From: Nilaparvata lugens
Lineage: Eukaryota; Arthropoda; Insecta; Hemiptera; Delphacidae
Length of the DNA: 64,000 bases
Direction of reading: 5' to 3'
Assembly: GCF_014356525.2 (NCBI RefSeq)
Contig: NC_052511.1
Coordinates: forward strand, 48,512,137-48,576,136
Below, in pieces: positions 57,065 through 64,000 of this stretch (position 1 is its first letter; the number at the start of each line of letters is the position of its first letter). Made by a program: the position numbers and the translations under genes. The notes under the pieces are model-generated. The model was not told the DNA's origin. It ran no database searches and saw only the letters and a program-made list of their open reading frames with translations.

Positions 57065-57215
57065 AATGACTGCCTTTATTTTTGACCTAGGAGGGCGAAG
57101 TTCGGGTGCAGTCGGCCCTCTCTTAGAAGAAGAATAAGAATAAGAAGAAGACAGGAGAAGAAGAAGAAGAAGAAGAAGAAGAAGAAGAAGAAGAAGAAGA
57201 AGAAGAAGAACCCTC
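57065..57215 (-). repeat. Mirrored LINE 3' end and (GAA)n
   Basis: Counterpart of 42,358-42,508. The GAA tract is longer here than in the left arm and lacks its interruptions. Confidence 0.8.
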
Positions 57216-57599
57216 GAACAGTATTGGAATAAAAACAATGTAGGACCACCAGAATCACTGTCTTTTCAAACCGCCATGAATTTTCATCTCTACATCCAGA
57301 TTCCCCCAAAATGCAGCCACAAAACGGTCCCAAACGAACCTTTTTGTCTCACTGGCAACCTAAATTTTCCGAAGCTTTCCCAGCTACAAGTTTTCCCCCG
57401 AGAAAAGCTCCACTGGAAGAACAATGCACGCAAATTTCCCGGTCGAAATAGCTGCTTCTCACAATAAGCTGCAACGTTTATCAGACGAATGATGGTATGT
57501 ATCAGACGAGAAGGTTTATATGAAGAAGATATGCATATGTTGAGAAGATACATGGAGAGTAATAATTATGAAGTCATTTGATACATTTGGGATACACAG

Positions 57600-57637
57600 T
57601 ATCTATATATATATATTATATATATAATATATATATA

Positions 57638-57670
<33 letters not shown>

Positions 57671-58266
57671 CTAGCCGTCAGGTCGCTTCGCTCGCCATAT
57701 CCGTCTAGCAAGGGGGGCTCCGCCCTCTGGACCCCCGACTGTATCGTTCAAAAATGAGATCAGCGGGCTTGCTTCGCTCGCCTGCATGTAGACCTCAGCG
57801 GAACCTCTGTACCGAATTTGAACGTATTATGTCAATTTGATCTCGAAATACACCTGTTACTATAACGGCGTATCTTTGGCGAACAAAATTCTTCCACCGC
57901 AGCTAAACCTGTGTATACTGAATTTTTTTTCTAATATATTTCCATCAATTATTGAAAAAGGTGAGGAAACGCAGAAAAGCTGAGAAAACGCTAATTTTGG
58001 CTAACTGGATAAATTGGTATTTAGGAGGTCCTGGATAAATGCATTTCAATCTTCAACTTGGTGCCAACCTAATAAAGTCAACTCAACTTAATGCCAACCT
58101 GACAAAATTTTTAATTCAGTTACCAGACCTAAAAGAACTTTAAACCCTTAAAAACCACCCTTAGAGTTAAAATATCGCCAAAAGATTTCTTAGTGCGCCT
58201 CTAAAGGGCCAACTGAACATACCTACAAAATTTGAACGTTTTTGGTCCGGTATTAAACCTAAACGG

Positions 58267-58335
<69 letters not shown>

Positions 58336-58545
58336 CGAAATATGGCACTCACTGACTGACTCACTCACTCGCAGAACTAAAAATCTACCGGACCAAAAAC
58401 GTTAAATTTGGTAGGTATCAGTTGGCCCTTTAGAGGCGCACTAAGAAATCTTTTGGCGATATTTTAACTCTAAGGGTGGTTTTTAAGGGTTTAAAGTTCT
58501 TTCAGTTTTGGTAACTAAATTAAAAATTTAGTTATTTATATAAAA
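57600..58545. mobile_element. Mirrored Helitron fragment cluster with (TA)n tracts
   Basis: Counterpart of 41,000-41,965. (TA)n at 57,608-57,671 and 58,267-58,333, then ctagccgtcaggtcgcttcg marking the inverted CTAG terminus at about 57,671. Confidence 0.7.
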
Positions 58546-58795
58546 GCGAAATGGCACTCACTGACTGATTGACTGACTGACTCACTCACTCGCAGAACTA
58601 AAAATCTACCGGACCAAAAACGTTCAAATTTGATAGGTATGTTCAGTTGGCCCTTTAGAGGCGCACTAAGAACGGATTTGGAAAAATTTCCAAAGATACG
58701 CCCAAAATTTGCGTTTTTCCAGCGTTTTTTTAGCGTTTCCTCAGCTTTATTGAGAACAAATGAACAGAAAATGTTCTCTGATGGGTTGATTGGAT
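58545..58795 (+). mobile_element. Mirrored Helitron 5' fragment
   Basis: Counterpart of 40,797-41,044: tatataaaagcgaaatggc, tgactgactgactcactcac, gatacgcccaaaatttgcg. Confidence 0.7.
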
Positions 58796-58973
58796 TGGCG
58801 TATCGACGGCAGCCAGACCTGATAGCAGCGCTCACACTCACATTCCGGGACGACACGTCACGGTACGATATAGGACAGAAAGCTCTATGTTTATTTAGGA
58901 TTTTCTCTAGACATTTTAAATTGATAAATTATTTATTAATTTTTAAGAAAACATAACAACAGGTCAATGTAAT

Positions 58974-59248
58974 CATAGAGAAACAATAGCGTAAGTAGAT
59001 ATCCCTTGGCATAGGACGTTTATGTCGCAACTTTAACTGTTATCTCAAGCCGATAGTCCACGTAGTTCTTTCTTGTGAAGCTTTATGACGGTGTTAATCT
59101 CTCATATTGTGCCGTTCATACACTCTTACCCGGTCAAAACAGTAAAAATCGACAATAATCGACAGTAATCGGCTTGAGATAACAGTAAAAGTTGCGACAT
59201 AAACGCTCTATACCATGGGATATCCACTTACGCTATTGTTTCTCTATG
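58974..59248. mobile_element. Long-TIR MITE, mirrored copy
   Basis: Counterpart of 40,337-40,608. It retains the gtttatgtcgcaac block that is shortened in the left-arm copy. Confidence 0.78.
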
Positions 59249-59384
59249 ATGTAACTTACTGAGCTCGAGGTCTACTGTTCACAGAACTACTAGTATCTTT
59301 GATGTATCTCAAATATTGGTCCTTCATACTATGCATGTACTCTAATCGAACGTTATATCACGGACAGAGAGAGAGACAGATAGA

Positions 59385-59760
59385 TGGGCTACCTTTATTT
59401 TAACCTGGAGGGCGAAGTTATGGCGCAGCCGGCCCTCTCTCCCACTTAACCCTCAGATGACAGAGAGAGAGATTGATTGATTGATTGATTGATTATTTTA
59501 TTTATGTAGATTACAATATATACTGGCTTATACACTTATATACAATAGCTTACATTACAGCAAAATTATAGATGAATTTACATAATATAGACTAAGAAAA
59601 TAACTATTGAACTGTATATGATATGAAAAGTAATTCGTAATATAATAACTATAGATAATTATATTGTAATGCATCTACATAAATTGGCGGAGCTTTGGAC
59701 ATATCAATGTCCATTCTTCGGAAAGAATATTAAAAATATTCCTCCCCACTAACTCTCTAC
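59385..59760 (-). mobile_element. Two LINE 3' ends, mirrored
   Basis: Counterparts of 40,140-40,205 and 39,826-40,112: ctacctttattttaacctgg module, then (GATT)n and attttatttatgtagatt module. Confidence 0.6.
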
Positions 59761-60000
59761 AAAACAGAGAGAGAGAGATGGGAATTATGAGGTGAAACCA
59801 CAGATAAATCAACAAAAGATGACACGTAAATACATAGTGATGATACACAAATAAGATGCAAGAGAAGACAAACAAAGATAGCAATATACATAGAGTTCCC
59901 TTGGGACCTGTGATACCCAGAATATGCAAAACAGTCCCTCATGGATGGAGTCTGCAATGAGACTCCATGACTGAACAAATTATCCCGTTCAAACGCTATT

Positions 60001-61054
60001 GTAAGGTCCACGTTATAACGGCAGTGAAGAAAGATGGGAAACATCGTTGCCGATTCTCTGCCTTGCCACTGCCTTCTATGGAGGATAGCTGATACCGGTT
60101 AGGGTTAGAGGTTACCTCATAGGTTAGAGAATATTCATAGAAGAGAAGACGCCGTTTGTCCTCAAATGAGTACGTTTTTCATATAACGGAAAAATTAATA
60201 AAAATGAGCTCAATATGCAGTCAAATGATGAAAAAAGACATAGAAAATGGATAAATATGGAAATATCCACAATTTAGTTGAAGAATAAGGACTTACCAAC
60301 AATGTTTATGTTTTCATATGCTCAAATATAACAGAAAAAGTAATAAAAATGAACTTAATATGCAGTCAAATGATGAAAAAAGACATAGAAAATGGATAAA
60401 TATGGAAATATCCACAATTTGGTTGAAGAATAAGGACTTACCAGCAATGTTTATGTTTTCATATGCCCAAATATAACGGAAAAAGTAATAAAAATGAACT
60501 TAATATGCAGTCAAATTATGAAAAACGACATAGAAAATGGATAAATATGGAAATATCCACAATTTAGTTGAAGAATAAGGACTTACCAGCAATGTTTATG
60601 TTTTCATATGCCCAAATATAACGGAAAAAGTAATTAAAATGAACTTAATATGCAGTCAAATTATGAAAAAATACATAGAAAATGGATGAATATGGAAATA
60701 TCCACAATTTAGTTGAAAAATAGACTTACCAGCAATGTTTATGGGTTGATCCATTTCATGTGACCTTTCAAGAAAATTCGTAATATCAACTATAAGATGT
60801 AATATCAACTGTTTATTCTTGTTTAGGATGATCAATTGCATTTTATTCGTCAAGAGGATATAATTTTCAATGATATGATCATAAATTTTCATAATTAAGA
60901 ATGAATATTTTGTTGATTCATTATATTTCTACATTGCTACAAAACTAGCTGGCAACGTTGCGGAGGTGGAAAAGGATAGCGCTATCAGTTTTGTCGAATG
61001 ATAGACAAGGATAGCAACAGTTAATAAATACTGCTATTATAACGTGGACCTCAC
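60001..61054. mobile_element. Mirrored MITE with 143-bp internal array
   Basis: Counterpart of 38,543-39,588: gtaaggtccacgttataacg, four tandem units with the cttaccagcaatgttt landmark, ending tataacgtggacctcac. Here the right terminus is intact (the left-arm copy lacks one C). Confidence 0.78.
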
Positions 61055-61565
61055 TACACAATATTGAAACTTATCTGCAAGTGATGACGATTTTGGTAAG
61101 GGAGGCATTGAATGTTCAGAGTTCTTGGTGAAGACGGCGGTGGGGCAAAGAAAGGAGAAATAGAGAGAAGTAGGGAAAGAATGGAGAAGTAGGGAGAAGT
61201 AGGGAGAAGAATAGTGGAGAAGGGAGGAGTAGAAAAAGAAGTGAAAAGTATGTAGGTGGAGAGGGGTAAGAGGTGGAGTATCAGAATAGAGAGAGAGAGG
61301 AGTCTAGTGTAGGTATATAATCACACACGAGGGAGAGCGAAGTATTCTTGACATCTATATGCATTTGCACGTATGAACTTGTTTAATCAACTTAATTAGC
61401 TGGACCATTTTGAGTTGCCTTGGATACTATTAAACAAGATTAATAGATCAAGGTCAACTCTGAATATACCTTGATAATATGCTCGTCCTTGACCTAATCT
61501 AGTATTTTTTTCAAAAGTATCTTGATAAAAAACGAGTTCAGTTACAAAATTCAGGATAAATTAAA
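61055..61565. other. Mirrored purine-rich spacer and array end
   Basis: Counterpart of 38,040-38,542. agtagggagaag repeats at 61,165-61,215; no gene. Confidence 0.4.
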
Positions 61566-62283
61566 CTAGTAGTTCCTGTGAACAGAAGACCTCACGCAGT
61601 TTTCTCATCCACAAGATGTCACCTCTTAAAAACAGTTATTTGTTTTCTCCAAGATCAAAAAATTACATATGTTAATAAGAGAAAAATTCAGGTTTGATTT
61701 TGTATCCCATATGATGATTTATCCAGTTTCATGATAATCTTTCCATCTGATGAAAATATTTCTCAACTATTTTAAAATTAATTTTCTTCAATCAAGAATA
61801 TTATAATTTCTTCAGCATTATTCTGTTCATTTAATCATTTTGTATTTTATTTTCAATCACCTATTAAATTTGTTTTTCGAATGTGAGGGTATTGATACTG
61901 AAGGGCACGCTTCATAAAAAATATTGAAACCCTATAGAAATAGACACGGCCAGACATCTGTGCAATGCAATCAATGAATAATCCACTTGTCAGCTGATTG
62001 ATTATGAATAGTTCCATAGTCTGATTGATCCTATCTTCAAAGTACATGATACCTATATTTATTATAGTGATATCAGAGTATGGAGGAATTCCTTCTCTTT
62101 TTATATCATCCTTCGAATGCAAAATTTCAAAAAACCTTGTGTATACATCGACGAGCAGTTGGAAAATGAATATTCCTGCCCAATTTCGTCGAATTCTATC
62201 AACGCGTTTGGCCGTAATCGCGTTACATACAGACAGACAAAAGCAAATCGAGTTGAAACATAGACCTCACTACGTTCGGTCAA
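61566..62283 (-). mobile_element. Helitron-like element, longer subfamily, mirrored copy
   Basis: Counterpart of 37,330-38,039, inserted in the same unit of the 128-bp array. Confidence 0.75.
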
Positions 62284-62615
62284 CAAGGTTGAAAGACCAA
62301 GGTCGAATCTGAATATACCTTGATAATATGTTTGACCTTGACCTAATCTAGTATTTTTTTAAAGTATCTTGATGATATATGCGAGTTGAGTTGCAAAATT
62401 CAGGATAAATTAAACAAGGTTGATAGATTAAGGTCAAATCTGAATATACCTTGATGATAAATGTTTGACCTCGACCAAATCTAGTATTTTTTTCAAAGTA
62501 TCTTGAAGATATATGAGTTGAGTAACAAAATTCAGGATTAATTAAACAAGGTCGATATATGAAGATCAAGTCTCAATATACCTTGATAATATCTTTGACC
62601 TAATCTAGTTATTTA
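62284..62615. repeat. Mirrored 128-bp tandem array
   Basis: Counterpart of 36,996-37,329: ttaaacaaggt landmarks, taccttgataatatg boxes. Confidence 0.8.
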
Positions 62616-62949
62616 TTTATGGATCTTGATGCTAAACCAGTTAAGTTTTAAATTTTAGGAGAAGATCGTTTTGGGGCAAAGCATGTTGCTTTCTCTTAAA
62701 CTATAACTTCTTAAAGACTAAAAGACTATAGCTATAAATACTATAGCTACTTGATTTAGTGCATAAATTGAAATGGACATAACCTACATAAAATTTGGAT
62801 AATTTAAGACAAAATGAGGAAATTGAAGAAGTTTTGGGCAATAGCCTGTTTTTTCTTTTCCGACTATTGTATTGTTTACTCTATGCAATAAATAAATAAA
62901 TGGAGACTAAAGACTTATAGCTTCATGATTTGAGATTGTATTAATATAG

Positions 62950-63690
62950 TAGCAAGTAACCCGTGCTCCGCGAAGGTCTATTTTAAAACTTGACCCACTG
63001 AAATCTTGAAGAATTTGAAATATGCCTATAACCATCCTCGGTAAATTAAGAATCTATATGTAAAGTTTCAAGTCAATCAGTCCAGTAGTTCAGACGTGAT
63101 GATGCGACATTCGTGAATTTCCTATCCTTTACGTGTAAAAGCCAATTAATTTCTTCTATTATATTATAGACAAACAGGTAACCCATGTTCTGCAACGGTT
63201 TATTTTAAAACTAGACCAACTGGAAACTTGACGTAATGAAATCTTGAAGAATTGAAAATAGGCCTATAACCATCCTCGGTTAATTAAGAATCTATATGCA
63301 AAATTTCAAGTGAATCAGTTGAGTAGTTGAGACGTGATGCTGCGTCATTCGTGAATTTCCTATTCAATGCAGAATAATTCATTAATTAACAAAATATTTC
63401 ATCTTATAATTATGGAATTATTGAAAATTTAATTTCTAGCTTAATAAAATATAATTGATTATTTTAAATGAGAATGAATAGTTGATATTACATCGATAAA
63501 CCTGTATCAGCTATCGTCTGTAGAAGGCATTGACAAGACAGAGGATCGGCAACGTTGATCTCCTATCTTTCTCCACTGCAATTATAACGTGGACCTCACC
63601 ATAGTTAATCAGTTGAGTAGTTGAGACGTGAAGATGCGTCATTCGTGAATTTCTTATCCCCTAAGTGTATAAACCAATTCTTTCCCTTAA
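62950..63690. repeat. Mirrored aggaaattcacgaatg repeats and MITE
   Basis: Counterpart of 35,966-36,680. The MITE part ends ctgcaattataacgtggacc at 63,575-63,594, and its uninterrupted aataaaatataattgatt at about 63,443 provides the empty site for the 9,966-10,720 insertion. Confidence 0.65.
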
Positions 63691-63696
63691 TATATT

Positions 63697-63971
63697 CATA
63701 GAGAAACAATAGCGTGAGTAGATATTCCATGGTATAGGGCGTTTATGTCGCAGCTTTTACTGTTATCTCAAGCCGATTACTGTTGATTATTGTCGATTTC
63801 TACTGTTTTGTTGGGGTGAGAGTGTATGAACGGCACAATATGAGAGACTATCAGTGTCACATAGCTTCACGGAAAAGAACTACATGAACTATCGGCTTGA
63901 GATAAGAGTAAAAGTTGCGACATAAACGCCCTATAGCATGGGATATCTACTTATGCTATTGTTTCTCTATG
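63697..63971. mobile_element. Long-TIR MITE, mirrored copy
   Basis: Counterpart of 35,665-35,936, next to the window end. Confidence 0.78.
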
Positions 63972-64000
63972 GTATATTATAGAAGATATAGATAACAACA

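Larger units (their letters stand above)
52095..64000 (-). repeat. Right arm of the large inverted duplication
   Basis: Mirrors 35,636-51,994. It lacks the 5.4-kb zig-zag segment (44,058-49,464) but carries an 880-bp direct duplication of its own at 54,591-56,350. Arms differ by scattered single-base and small indel changes; it continues beyond the window. Confidence 0.95.

Overview
This is eukaryotic, AT-rich, non-coding, repeat-dense DNA. The many insect-type non-LTR retrotransposon (LINE) remnants, Helitrons and foldback/MITE families, together with GT- and GA-microsatellite-bearing dispersed repeats, suggest an insect. The repeat flavour resembles hemipteran, possibly delphacid planthopper, genomes. 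That host guess rests on recollection of repeat style and is low confidence. I see no intact host gene, tRNA, rRNA, CRISPR array or operon. Nearly all long open frames are translations of microsatellites or pieces of dead transposons.

Layout. Positions 1-35,635 are single-copy within the window. They form a mosaic of three copies of a GT-bearing dispersed repeat (1.2k, 3.2k, 31.3k), several tandem arrays (about 109-bp unit at 6.7-7.7k; about 87-bp unit at 21.3-22.7k; a cgtatcatcttc-type minisatellite at 15.3-16.4k), two Helitron families, nested MITEs and a 2.6-kb foldback element (11.5-14.0k) that itself carries a younger element with a 9-bp duplication. There is also a 1.15-kb hairpin element (33.8-34.9k) and three separate LINE remnants with readable RT-protein C-termini (15.8-16.1k, 20.6-21.3k, 25.6-26.1k).

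From 35,636 to the window end the sequence is one large inverted duplication. The left arm (35,636-51,994) and right arm (52,095-64,000) mirror each other about a gap of exactly 100 N. The bases touching the gap on each side are exact reverse complements. Inside the left arm a non-LTR retrotransposon RT gene is present three times (forward, reverse, forward), and a fourth reverse copy lies in the right arm. Forward copy 1 and reverse copy 2 meet at a 7-nt loop at 47,555-47,561. The copies differ largely by one-base homopolymer indels but share two frameshifts. The right arm also has an 880-bp direct duplication absent from the left. This looks more like a mis-assembly (joined haplotigs or hairpin/foldback long reads) than biology, but real palindromic amplification is not excluded by sequence alone.

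How parts relate. The clearest biological information is in the nesting. Undisturbed copies of the same repeats give 'empty sites', which show that the family with a TTGACCG start and CTAG end integrates without target-site duplication, in one case exactly between A and T (Helitron behaviour). LINE fragments show 13-14 bp duplications typical of target-primed reverse transcription. No previously undescribed protein-based system was found.
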